Source: an uncultured Bacteroidota bacterium
Lineage (GTDB): Bacteria > Bacteroidota > Bacteroidia > Bacteroidales > GWA2-32-17
NCBI GenBank assembly: GCA_903837285.1
Contig: CAILUD010000018.1
Span: forward strand, 1 to 39,713
Length of the DNA: 39,713 bases
Reading direction: 5' to 3'
The stretch's first letter is position 1; the number at the start of each line of letters is the position of its first letter. Below, piece after piece: positions 1 through 7,222 of the stretch. Below the pieces are notes generated by a model, which worked only from the letters and a program-made list of their open reading frames with translations, was not told the origin of the DNA and did no database searches. Made by a program: the position numbers and the translations under genes.

Positions 1-1704
1 TATATCTCTTAATCTTAATTGAAGTGTTGTTTTATTCATAAAATCATTTTTATCAATAGAAAAACACACATCAAAAGTTCTGCACTCTGCAACCTCTACA
101 GCCTTTTTGCCAAGCTGGAAACCTATTGCAGGGAAAATAACTCCCGGACAACTATCATGCATTAAATCAAGCTTTAAATGCTCATTTTTCTTTCCAACAG
201 TTTTTCCAGTTCCAGAATCGCAAACATTATATGTTCCAAAAATTGGCGACATATTTCCAGGTCCATAAGGTTGAAAACGTTGAAGTATTCTAAAAAACTT
301 AGGATCAATCTGCGAAAGATTTAAAACGTCATCAATTTCAATATGAGGCGTAAGTTGTTCTATTGTTATATTTTCTGAAACAACTTTTTCAAACATTTCT
401 GTAAATTTCTCTAGATTTTCGGGCTTCATAGATATGCCAGCTGCAAACTTATGACCGCCATAATTCTCTAACAAATGTCCACATTGATCGATTGCATGAT
501 ATAAATCAAATCCTTCAACAGTTCTAGCAGAACCATTAATTAGTCCATTAGATTTTGTTAAGATAACTGTTGGTCTGTAATAAAAATCAATTAATCTTGA
601 AGCAACAATACCCACAACTCCTTTATGCCAATCGGGATTATATAAAACTGTTGTTTTATTTTCTTGAAGTAGCTTGTTAGAATTAATCATTTCATGAGCA
701 TCAGAAAAAATTTTCTGATCAAGATCTTTTCTATTTTCATTGCATTCGTTAATGTCTTTTGCAAATTTATATGCATCTTCTTCACTTTGTGATACGAGTA
801 GTTCTACGGCCTTAGTTCCGGTTTCTATTCTACCAGCAGCATTAATACGTGGTCCGATTTTGAAAACAATATCATTGATATTCATTTCCATAGTTTCGAT
901 TCCACTAACCTTTTTAATTGCTTTTAGTCCAATAACTGGATTTTCATTTAGTTTTTTCATTCCATGATAAGCAAAAATTCTATTTTCGCCAGTCATAGGA
1001 ACAATATCAGAAGCAATACTAACTGCAACTAAATCAAGATAAGTATAAATTGCTTCGAAAGGAATATTTTTTCTGATACAAAAAGCCTGAATAAGCTTAA
1101 ATCCTACACCACAACCAGAAAGCTCTTTAAAAGGATAATTACAATCTGGTTGCTTTGCATCTAAAACTGCAACTGCATTTGGAATGGTATCTCCGGGAAG
1201 ATGATGATCACATATAATAAAATCAACGCCTTTCGAATTTGCGTATTCAATTTTTTCGACAGCTTTAATACCACAATCGAGAGCAATTACCAAAGTAAAA
1301 TTATTATTAGCAGCATAATCAATTCCTTTAAAAGATATGCCATAACCTTCGCCATATCTATCAGGAATATAATATCTTATTCTGGAATGTCTTTCTTTGA
1401 AAAAAGAATATGCAACTGCAACTGCTGTTGTTCCATCAACATCATAATCGCCGTAAATAAGAATTTTTTCATCAGACTCTAAAGCTTTTTCAATTCTGGC
1501 AATTGCTTTATCCATATCCTTCATTAAAAAAGGATCGTGTAATTTTGTTATGTCAGGATTAAAAAACTCTTCTGCTTCCTTATATGTTGTGATATTGCGT
1601 TGCACTAACAAATTTGCAATTACAGGGTCAATAGATAATTCTAAAGCCAATTTCTGTATCAGCGCATCATCCCCTCTTGACTTTAAAACCCATTGTTTAT
1701 CCAT
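1..1704 (-). CDS. recJ: Single-stranded-DNA-specific exonuclease RecJ (partial, C-terminal end outside window)
   Basis: RecJ degrades single-stranded DNA 5' to 3' and acts in recombinational repair, mismatch repair and restart of stalled forks. Reading from the ATG at 1704, 568 codons are in the window without a stop, close to the usual length in this phylum, so only a few C-terminal residues should be missing. Visible signatures are the DHH-family metal motif DYDVDG at about residues 86-91, ALDCG near 142, the DHH triplet at 166-168 within CDHHLPG, and a DHHA1-type GGHKFAAG motif towards the C terminus. The start lies one base beyond the lipB stop, so lipB and recJ are probably one transcript read leftwards. 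Identification is firm; the fold and motifs are seen, the role is from the family. Confidence 0.95.
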   Translation of the reverse strand, partial: MDKQWVLKSRGDDALIQKLALELSIDPVIANLLVQRNITTYKEAEEFFNPDITKLHDPFLMKDMDKAIARIEKALESDEKILIYGDYDVDGTTAVAVAYSFFKERHSRIRYYIPDRYGEGYGISFKGIDYAANNNFTLVIALDCGIKAVEKIEYANSKGVDFIICDHHLPGDTIPNAVAVLDAKQPDCNYPFKELSGCGVGFKLIQAFCIRKNIPFEAIYTYLDLVAVSIASDIVPMTGENRIFAYHGMKKLNENPVIGLKAIKKVSGIETMEMNINDIVFKIGPRINAAGRIETGTKAVELLVSQSEEDAYKFAKDINECNENRKDLDQKIFSDAHEMINSNKLLQENKTTVLYNPDWHKGVVGIVASRLIDFYYRPTVILTKSNGLINGSARTVEGFDLYHAIDQCGHLLENYGGHKFAAGISMKPENLEKFTEMFEKVVSENITIEQLTPHIEIDDVLNLSQIDPKFFRILQRFQPYGPGNMSPIFGTYNVCDSGTGKTVGKKNEHLKLDLMHDSCPGVIFPAIGFQLGKKAVEVAECRTFDVCFSIDKNDFMNKTTLQLRLRDI

Positions 1705-1705
1705 T

Positions 1706-2389
1706 TCAGTGTATATCGAGATTTAAATTAATTGCTAGATTTTTTTTCAGGATTTCTTTTATTTCATCAATTTGTTGATTTTCGCCTAACTCCTCTTTCA
1801 TTGAAGTAACTCCTTTATCAATAAATCCGCAAGGATTAATATATGAAAAATATTTTAAATCGGTATTTACATTAAATGCAAAACCGTGCATAGTAACAAA
1901 TTTTGATGTACGAACCCCTATAGCGCAAATTTTCCTGGTTTTGCCGGGTATATTAACATCAAGCCAAACACCTGTTGCGCCTTCGAGTCGTTCTGACAGT
2001 ATCCCAAAGTCTTTTAAAGTTTGAATTACAGATTCCTCCAGAGCCCAAACATATTTTTTAATACCTAAACCTGCTGCTTCTAAATCAATAATAGGATAAC
2101 CAACAATTTGACCTGGGCCATGATATGTTATATCACCGCCTCTATTTGTTTTGTAAAATACAGCATTAATTTCCTTTAAAACCTGATTATTTGCAAGAAG
2201 ATTATTTACCTCTCCACTCTTGCCAAGAGTATACACATGAGGATGTTCACAAAATAAAAGATAATTAATTTTAGCACTTCCAAAACTCTCTTTTTCAAAA
2301 ACTACTTTTTCGTGCAAGTTTTCTTGTAAATCCCATGTCTGCTTATAATCAGAATTTTGCAAATCCTTTACATGGGTGAGTAATTTCAT
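1706..2389 (-). CDS. lipB: Octanoyl-[acyl-carrier-protein]:protein N-octanoyltransferase LipB
   Basis: LipB moves the octanoyl group from acyl carrier protein to the lipoyl-domain lysine of 2-oxoacid dehydrogenases and the glycine cleavage H protein, the first step of endogenous lipoate synthesis. The 227 residues match the family length. The signature RGGDITYHGPGQ lies at 83-94. The catalytic pair is visible as Lys153 in TRKICAIGVR and Cys187 in NPCGFIDKGVTSM. The ATG at 2389 gives the expected N terminus. Its stop is one base from the recJ start, suggesting co-transcription although the two functions are unrelated. No lipA is in the window. Cytoplasmic. Confidence 0.95.
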   Translation of the reverse strand: MKLLTHVKDLQNSDYKQTWDLQENLHEKVVFEKESFGSAKINYLLFCEHPHVYTLGKSGEVNNLLANNQVLKEINAVFYKTNRGGDITYHGPGQIVGYPIIDLEAAGLGIKKYVWALEESVIQTLKDFGILSERLEGATGVWLDVNIPGKTRKICAIGVRTSKFVTMHGFAFNVNTDLKYFSYINPCGFIDKGVTSMKEELGENQQIDEIKEILKKNLAINLNLDIH

Positions 2390-2545
2390 TTTAGTTAATA
2401 ATAAATTTTCTTAAAGTTAATTCCAAAATTCGCATTTGACAAATAATTAGCGGTTGTTAGGCAATATTTTTTAAAATATGTTCTTAACTTGTTTTATAGC
2501 AGAAATAAACAATTAAAAGAAATTTAATTTAATGAAGCAGATTTA

Positions 2546-3250
2546 TTAATATTTATATTCTTTCTGAACCTCTTCAATATTTGAATTTTCATTTTTTGAT
2601 GAAATAAGTTTGCTTATGGTATAAGCATGCATTAAGTCGTCATTTATTGGCTTACAAATAGACACGATTCTCTCTTTTGAAATATCATCTTCCAACCAAT
2701 AATTTTCGTATTCGGGCAATAATATTACCGGCATTCGTTTCTTAATGTTATGAATTTTCTCCATTAAAGGATTTGCAACAGTTGTTAATATTGAAAAAGT
2801 ATTTAAAATCTCGCCTGTTTGCTTATCAGTCCACTCCTCCCATAACCCTGCCATCGAAAAGATTTCTTGATTTATTAATGAAATAAAATATGGATATTTC
2901 TTTAAATTTACTGTTTGCCATTCAAAAAAACCCGTGCTTGGAATTATACATCTTTTTGATTTTATGCTGGTTTTAAATGATGGTTTTTCGAAAGCTGTTT
3001 CGGACTGTGCATTAAAAGTGTAGGTTCTTATTTTTTGTGCTTCTTCTTTTGATTTTACCCAAGAAGGTATTAATCCCCAATTAAATTCCTGAATTTCATT
3101 TGTTTTTTTATTTGTTATAACTGGCCATTTCATAAACCCAAATGCATGTCCATGATAAATTGGTTTATAATTAACTTGTTGATTAAACTTTGCATTGTAT
3201 CTATTTTCAAGCTTTTGAGCCACTACCGAAAGGGCATTATGGAAACACAT
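2546..3250 (-). CDS. SRAP-domain abasic-site DNA-protein crosslink protein (YedK/HMCES family)
   Basis: SRAP proteins form a thiazolidine link between their N-terminal cysteine and abasic sites in single-stranded DNA, shielding forks from breakage; the family can also self-release. All key residues are visible: Cys2 directly after the initiator Met, Asn80 (TFNAQSET), Glu110 (STGFFEW) and His167 (EKIHNIKKRMPVIL). At 234 residues it is a complete single-domain member. It lies downstream of umuD-umuC on the same strand, separated by 206 bases that hold a degenerate palindrome. This is consistent with the known tendency of bacterial SRAP genes to sit beside SOS and translesion genes. Joint regulation with umuDC is inferred. 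The start is fixed because the active-site Cys must be residue 2. Confidence 0.93.
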   Translation of the reverse strand: MCFHNALSVVAQKLENRYNAKFNQQVNYKPIYHGHAFGFMKWPVITNKKTNEIQEFNWGLIPSWVKSKEEAQKIRTYTFNAQSETAFEKPSFKTSIKSKRCIIPSTGFFEWQTVNLKKYPYFISLINQEIFSMAGLWEEWTDKQTGEILNTFSILTTVANPLMEKIHNIKKRMPVILLPEYENYWLEDDISKERIVSICKPINDDLMHAYTISKLISSKNENSNIEEVQKEYKY

Positions 3251-3305
3251 ATTTATTTAGGATTTGGGATTTCGGATTTTTGATTACTCTGATTTTTGTT
3301 ATTTA

Positions 3306-3319
3306 TCCGTCGTGGCGGA
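3306..3319. repeat. Degenerate GC-rich palindrome related to the one at 15305-15318
   Basis: TCCGTCGTGGCGGA differs at two positions from the perfect palindrome TCCGCCGCGGCGGA at 15305-15318. It stands out in AT-rich surroundings between the SRAP gene and umuC. It looks like a copy of an interspersed repeat; two copies in this window are the only evidence. Confidence 0.5.
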
Positions 3320-3355
3320 TTATAAAATAGTCCTATTTTTTTATTCATCTCTCTA

Positions 3356-3374
3356 CCCTCTTCATAAAAGAGGG
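3356..3374. terminator. Possible weak hairpin terminator downstream of umuC
   Basis: CCCTCTT (3356-3362) and AAGAGGG (3368-3374) form a 7-bp stem with a 5-base loop, about 80 bases past the umuC stop in the direction of its transcription. No clean U-run follows, so it may be only an RNA hairpin in the gap before the SRAP gene. Confidence 0.3.
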
Positions 3375-3456
3375 ACAATTGGTTGGATATTTTATAATCA
3401 ATATTGTTATTACATTTGGGATTATTTTGTATTTTGTTTTAATTGTTATTTGTGTT

Positions 3457-4719
3457 TTATACTTTTACGGTAATTATATCATTCCAATTTGTTGTATAGC
3501 TTGGCGAAAGTTTTTCCTGACGCAATTTCCATCGTTTTTTATTTCCTTGTGCAGCAAGCCTAACTTTATCTTTACCATACAAATGATTAAGTGAATCAAT
3601 TGAACTCATAATATTCTTATGTTTTTCACGATCAACATCATCAAATAATGAAGTTTGAAGACCAAACTCTGGCACAATACCACTTACTAATACACCTGCT
3701 TTTTTGTACATAAATCCTTCTTTAAAAATACTTTTCAATGCAATATTTGCATAATGCACCAATTCTATTGTGCTATTTGTTGCAGTTGGCAAATGCATTA
3801 CCCTACTACTTGCATATTGCTTTAGATCATGTCTATGCTGGTTTGTATGAATAAATACAATTATAATATTTGCACATGTTTTTTGTTTTCGTAGCTTATA
3901 CGCACAACGTGAAGCAAAATTTGAAACTGCCTCTGCAATTACAGGTAATTCAGTTTGCATTGTACCAAATGAACGGGCATTTCTAATTTCTTTTTTAACA
4001 GGATTAGATAAATCCATTTGAACACAAGGAATGCCCAATAATTCTTTTTGAGTTCTGACACCAACAATAGACAAATTTTGTTTTACCCATTTTTCAGAAG
4101 CTTGAGTATAATCATACGCAGTTTTAATTCCGTATTTTAATAATAATTTTGAGTATTGACGACCAATTCCCCATACATCACCTATTTCAAATTGCTTTAA
4201 TGATTCTACACGTTTTTCATCTGAATCGATAACGTATATACCTTTATGTTCTGGTCTTTTTTTCCCAAAATGATTTGCAACCTTTGCCAATGTTTTTGTA
4301 GAAGCAATGCCTACACTTACAGGAATTCCAGTATTCTTAGTAGTTACTGCTTTAATTTTTCTTGCATAATCTTCAAGATTAAAATTATCAAATCCAGTTA
4401 AATCCAGAAAAGCTTCATCAATTGAATAAATCTCTATTTCAGGACTAAACTCAGCAAGAGTATTCATCACTCGCTGACTCATATCTCCATATAAAGTATA
4501 ATTCGAAGAAAAAGCAACTACATTAAATTTCTTAAGCAATGGTTCAATTTTAAATGCAGGCTCACCCATTTTTATACCCACAAGTTTTGCTTCATTACTT
4601 CTGGCAATAACACAGCCATCATTATTTGAAAGCACAACAACAGGTCTTCCGTTTAGTGAAGGATTAAAAGCCCGTTCGCACGATGCATAAAAATTATTGC
4701 AATCAACAAGAGCAAACAT
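3457..4719 (-). CDS. umuC: Translesion DNA polymerase V catalytic subunit UmuC (Y family)
   Basis: UmuC is the Y-family polymerase that, with processed UmuD, copies across DNA lesions at low fidelity. The 420-residue length is typical. Metal ligands are visible: Asp6 in MFALVDCNNFYASCE, and Asp101/Glu102 in YSIDEAFLDL. The nucleotide-binding block SNNDGCVIARSNEAK starts at 31. The little-finger region ends with GLQTSLFDD near residue 353, a good sliding-clamp motif (QxxLF). It starts two bases after the umuD stop, so the two are one operon and probably translationally coupled. No truncation or missing active-site residue. Regulation by DNA damage is likely but not shown directly. Confidence 0.95.
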   Translation of the reverse strand: MFALVDCNNFYASCERAFNPSLNGRPVVVLSNNDGCVIARSNEAKLVGIKMGEPAFKIEPLLKKFNVVAFSSNYTLYGDMSQRVMNTLAEFSPEIEIYSIDEAFLDLTGFDNFNLEDYARKIKAVTTKNTGIPVSVGIASTKTLAKVANHFGKKRPEHKGIYVIDSDEKRVESLKQFEIGDVWGIGRQYSKLLLKYGIKTAYDYTQASEKWVKQNLSIVGVRTQKELLGIPCVQMDLSNPVKKEIRNARSFGTMQTELPVIAEAVSNFASRCAYKLRKQKTCANIIIVFIHTNQHRHDLKQYASSRVMHLPTATNSTIELVHYANIALKSIFKEGFMYKKAGVLVSGIVPEFGLQTSLFDDVDREKHKNIMSSIDSLNHLYGKDKVRLAAQGNKKRWKLRQEKLSPSYTTNWNDIITVKV

Positions 4720-4721
4720 AA

Positions 4722-5168
4722 TTACATTTTATGAATAACAAATGTTACAATACCCCAGATTACAAACTCATTTTCTGCTGTAACTTTTACTGGGTTATAT
4801 TCTGGATTTGCCGGCATTAACCAAATTTCATCTTTTTTGATCTTAAATGTTTTAAGAGTAAATTCTCCGTCGATATAACAAACTGCTTTTTTACCATCAA
4901 TAGGCTCAAGCGATTTGTCAATAACAATGATATCTCCATTGTTAATTCCAACATCTTTCATTGAATTACCCTTTACTCTGGCATAAAATGTAGAACTTGG
5001 ATTTGTTATTAAATCTTTATTTAAATCTAAAGACAAATCCATATATTCCTCAGCAGGAGAAGGGAAACCAGCACTTACACCATCTGCAATTGGTAGCTTT
5101 AATTCTGATATTGTATCAGCAGAATAAAACTCCAGCTGTTTGTTTTTAGAAATTCTTTTGAGCTTCAT
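4722..5168 (-). CDS. umuD: UmuD, LexA-like self-cleaving subunit of DNA polymerase V
   Basis: UmuD is a Ser/Lys self-cleaving protein related to the LexA C-terminal domain; RecA filaments trigger cleavage and the product activates UmuC. An ATG at 5168 gives 148 residues beginning MKLKRISKNKQLEFYSAD, the usual N terminus in this phylum. An in-frame TTG at 5195 would add nine residues but overlaps a palindrome and is less likely. From the ATG start the scissile bond is Ala33-Gly34 in VSAGFPSPAEE, the nucleophile Ser69 (KGNSMKD) and the general base Lys106 (GEFTLKTF). There is no DNA-binding domain, so this is UmuD rather than LexA. umuC follows after two bases. Confidence 0.92.
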   Translation of the reverse strand: MKLKRISKNKQLEFYSADTISELKLPIADGVSAGFPSPAEEYMDLSLDLNKDLITNPSSTFYARVKGNSMKDVGINNGDIIVIDKSLEPIDGKKAVCYIDGEFTLKTFKIKKDEIWLMPANPEYNPVKVTAENEFVIWGIVTFVIHKM

Positions 5169-5181
5169 TTTCAATTTACTT

Positions 5182-5195
5182 TTGGCTAAAGCCAA
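5182..5195. promoter_or_regulatory. 14-base palindrome just upstream of the likely umuD start, candidate operator
   Basis: TTGGCTAAAGCCAA is made of perfect 6-base arms (TTGGCT/AGCCAA) around two bases, with its near edge 13 bases before the ATG of umuD. Position and symmetry suit binding of a dimeric repressor such as LexA, but the LexA box of this lineage is not known to me, so the function is inferred. It could also be a small RNA hairpin. Confidence 0.4.
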
Positions 5196-5214
5196 TTTGT
5201 TTTCTTCTTTTTAT

Positions 5215-5234
5215 CCCTGCGCTTAAGCGCAGGG
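5215..5234. terminator. 20-base perfect palindrome between gpx and umuD, likely terminator or REP-like element
   Basis: CCCTGCGCTTAAGCGCAGGG is its own reverse complement over 20 bases and is flanked by A/T runs on both sides. It lies 25 bases past the end of the glutathione peroxidase gene and upstream of umuD on the same strand. This suits a terminator separating the two, although the T-run expected after the stem on the minus strand is interrupted. It may also be a dispersed palindromic repeat. Confidence 0.55.
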
Positions 5235-5259
5235 CAAAAAAGAATCTATAATAATGATT

Positions 5260-5799
5260 TTATTTCCCGGTTATCCAGTTTACAATTTTATCACAATCTG
5301 GTTTCTCTTTTGGCATTACTACATCCACTAATTTTCCATTTTCATCTATCATAAACTTCTGAAAATTCCATTTTACAGTCTCATCAAGCACACCATTATT
5401 TACTTTTTCTGTTAACCACTTATATAAGGGATGAATATCATCACCTTTAACAGAAATTTTTTCCATAATCGGAAATGTCACTCCATAATTTTTAGCACAA
5501 AATTCTTTTATTTCATTATTTGTTCCTGGCTCCTGACTTAAAAAATTATTTGCAGGAAAGCCAATAATAACAAATTTATCTCCACTATATTTTTTATACA
5601 ATGCTTCAAGACCTTCGTATTGTGGCGTTAATCCACACTTTGAGGCGGTGTTTACAACAAGAACTTTCTTGCCTTTTAAACTAGATAAAGGAAAATCGAC
5701 TCCATCAATTGTTTTTACAGTAAAATCGTAAAAACTTCCTTGTTGAGCGGTTACATTTAACGCACTAACAATAAGTATATAGAACAATATATTTTTCAT
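5260..5799 (-). CDS. Secreted glutathione peroxidase-family thiol peroxidase
   Basis: This protein reduces peroxides with a cysteine (not selenocysteine) active site; bacterial members generally use thioredoxin rather than glutathione. The N terminus MKNILFYILIVSALNVTAQQ is a signal peptide ending near residue 19, so the enzyme should act in the periplasm. Cys55 in NTASKCGLTPQY is the peroxidatic residue; Gln89 in SQEPGTN and Trp144/Asn145 in KWNFQKF complete the catalytic tetrad. Cys101 in KEFCAKNYGVTFP is at the resolving-cysteine position of two-cysteine members. Full length at 179 residues. A -7 box on the minus strand at 5826-5833 supports a separate promoter. Reductant and substrate are inferred from family. 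Confidence 0.9.
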   Translation of the reverse strand: MKNILFYILIVSALNVTAQQGSFYDFTVKTIDGVDFPLSSLKGKKVLVVNTASKCGLTPQYEGLEALYKKYSGDKFVIIGFPANNFLSQEPGTNNEIKEFCAKNYGVTFPIMEKISVKGDDIHPLYKWLTEKVNNGVLDETVKWNFQKFMIDENGKLVDVVMPKEKPDCDKIVNWITGK

Positions 5800-5825
5800 T
5801 TCTTTATTTTTTTTTTGATTATCTA

Positions 5826-5833
5826 CAAATTTA
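5826..5833 (-). promoter_or_regulatory. Putative -7 box of the glutathione peroxidase gene
   Basis: On the minus strand this reads TAAATTTG, an exact match to the Bacteroidota -7 consensus TAnnTTTG, 26 bases before the ATG at 5799. No good TTTG -33 element is seen at the right distance. Confidence 0.45.
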
Positions 5834-5910
5834 CAAAATATAAAGCCTATTTGTTTAATAAATTAAATTTATTTAGTAGCTTTATCTATTAAATAATCAT
5901 AATAAAAATT

Positions 5911-6267
5911 ATGAAACACTATTCTATTTTTATCGCAATAACAATGTTTTCATTAATCTGTTCTGCTCAAAAAGAAAATACTATAAAAAGAGATAGTTCA
6001 ACATTTATGTTAAGCACATTTAGATTAAATTCAGATAAACAAACAACTTATTTTTCTTCAACAACTCCATATTATTCTTATGACTTTAAAAGCACAACAC
6101 GTTTTACAATTTATAGCGATTCTTTTAATAATAGAAATGTTTTGTATGATAATTTCAGACATGAATACATAAACAATGATGTTTTACAACCTTATAGTAA
6201 TTTCGGTAGCGCATTAATAGGAGGAGCACTAAATTATCTTATAATTTTATTAGATAAGAAAAGATAG
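5911..6267 (+). CDS. Small secreted protein of unknown function
   Basis: The 118-residue product is not recognised. It starts with a clear signal peptide (MKHYSIFIAITMFSLICSAQ, cleavage probably after Ala19), followed by a Ser/Thr/Tyr/Asn-rich segment and a short hydrophobic, Gly/Ala/Leu-rich C-terminal stretch (about 98-115) before the final DKKR. That end could be a membrane-associated helix. It stands alone and runs divergently from the peroxidase gene. Its stop codon directly abuts that of the convergent HD-domain gene with no base between. Codon use looks like that of its neighbours. A possible -7 box TAGCTTTA (one mismatch) lies about 30 bases upstream. Role unknown; it is probably a real gene because of the signal peptide and clean reading frame. 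Confidence 0.65.
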   Translation: MKHYSIFIAITMFSLICSAQKENTIKRDSSTFMLSTFRLNSDKQTTYFSSTTPYYSYDFKSTTRFTIYSDSFNNRNVLYDNFRHEYINNDVLQPYSNFGSALIGGALNYLIILLDKKR

Positions 6268-6822
6268 TTATAAACCAATTTCGTCACTAACACTACACAT
6301 TGCTTTTATTGCAATTTCAGCAAATTGAGGTAAAGGAATTCCAATTTTTTCGCATTCTAAAATATTCTCTCTTTTTACTGAAGCTGCAAAATGTTTTTCT
6401 TTCATTCGCTTTACAACAGAACTTGGTTTAACTGATGAAACTTTCTTATCAGGATAAACCATTGTTGTTGCAGTAATTAATCCTGTAATTGTTTCGCTAC
6501 AAGCTAATGCAAATTGAAAAGTGGTTGATCTTGGAATTCCAGCTGCCACTTCATTATGCATTTTAATTGCATCAATAATTTTATCATCAACATTTAAAGG
6601 TTTTAAAATATTTTCAGCTTCCAAGGCATGTAAATATGGATCACCATTTGTAATTTCAACATCAATATCATGAAGTAAACCAGCAAGTGCCCATTTTTCT
6701 GCATCCTGATTTAATAAAATTGCAACATTTCGCATTACTGCTTCAGATGCTATACAATGAGCAATCATTCTATCGTTTTTAATATACTTTTTTAATAATT
6801 CTAGTGCTTCTTTCCTACTCAT
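6268..6822 (-). CDS. HD-domain (HDIG-type) predicted metal-dependent phosphohydrolase
   Basis: HD proteins bind one or two metals and usually hydrolyse phosphoesters of nucleotides. The motif set is visible: His22 in MIAHCIASEAVMR, His51-Asp52 in LLHDIDVEI, His65 in PYLHALEAENIL and His89 in IKMHNEV. Asp52 followed by Ile-Asp matches the HDIG style. At 184 residues it is a single-domain soluble enzyme of the short family common in anaerobes. The substrate is not known. It converges with the small secreted-protein gene, the two stop codons touching. Upstream (6823-7042) is a segment with no convincing gene. Confidence 0.82.
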   Translation of the reverse strand: MSRKEALELLKKYIKNDRMIAHCIASEAVMRNVAILLNQDAEKWALAGLLHDIDVEITNGDPYLHALEAENILKPLNVDDKIIDAIKMHNEVAAGIPRSTTFQFALACSETITGLITATTMVYPDKKVSSVKPSSVVKRMKEKHFAASVKRENILECEKIGIPLPQFAEIAIKAMCSVSDEIGL

Positions 6823-7042
6823 AGTTTAGTTATATTTTTAAATTGCAAAAACAGAAAATTAAAATCAATTAAAATGCACACCCTACTCTATGCTTCGCGT
6901 CCTAGACCAAGGCGAACTATACAAATCCCAATACCAACTGAATTTTGCTTAGCAGTGCTAGTTGTTATATATTGTAAAGTGACACACTCTTCCAAGTTTT
7001 CTTAAAGTGAGTTTTGCTTTGCATTTTGTTTTTATCACAATA
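6823..7042. other. Intergenic segment with no convincing gene; unusual local composition
   Basis: Between the HD gene and the 59-residue protein the sequence shifts from plain AT-rich to a richer stretch around 6876-6960. It holds a partial hairpin TTCGC...GCGAA at about 6895-6917. A 43-codon plus-strand reading frame from 6874 shows no family resemblance. I see no tRNA or terminator; it may be the remnant of an insertion next to the accessory module. Confidence 0.3.
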
Positions 7043-7222
7043 TTAAACTTTCTCTTTAGAGCGTTTTACACGTCTAATTGGGAGAATATCCTTCTTTGAT
7101 TTATTAAGCTTTTTACGACCAAAGAAATCACTAATTGCTTTTTCTTCTACAGTTGCTAAAGGTTCTTGTTCTCCAATATAGTCAACGTCTAATTCAATAT
7201 TTTTAGTTTTCATTTTAGGCAT
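7043..7222 (-). CDS. 59-residue small charged protein overlapping a GNAT-like gene; possible partner of it
   Basis: Starting at the ATG at 7222 the product begins MPKMKTKNIELDVDYIGEQE and ends in a strongly basic tail (RRVKRSKEKV). The middle (EEKAISDFFGRKKLNKSK) could form one helix. There is no signal peptide or membrane segment. Its start lies inside the end of the GNAT-like gene: the two share 8 bases, so translation is almost certainly coupled. A second in-frame ATG at 7213 would remove the overlap and give 56 residues. I do not recognise a named family. The tight pairing resembles a toxin-antitoxin arrangement in reverse order (toxin first), or an enzyme with a small accessory subunit. 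Function unknown. Confidence 0.7.
   Translation of the reverse strand: MPKMKTKNIELDVDYIGEQEPLATVEEKAISDFFGRKKLNKSKKDILPIRRVKRSKEKV

Noticed and set aside
1201..1482. Plus-strand reading frame of 93 residues within recJ
   Set aside because: It is antisense to a conserved gene with intact RecJ motifs and has a low-complexity Ile/Asn/Phe composition; a shadow frame.
5169..5195. TTG start adding nine residues to UmuD
   Set aside because: The added residues overlap a perfect palindrome and the ATG at 5168 gives the usual UmuD N terminus.
6874..7005. 43-codon plus-strand frame in the segment next to the HD gene
   Set aside because: No promoter, no recognisable domain and an irregular basic/proline-rich composition; not enough to call a gene.
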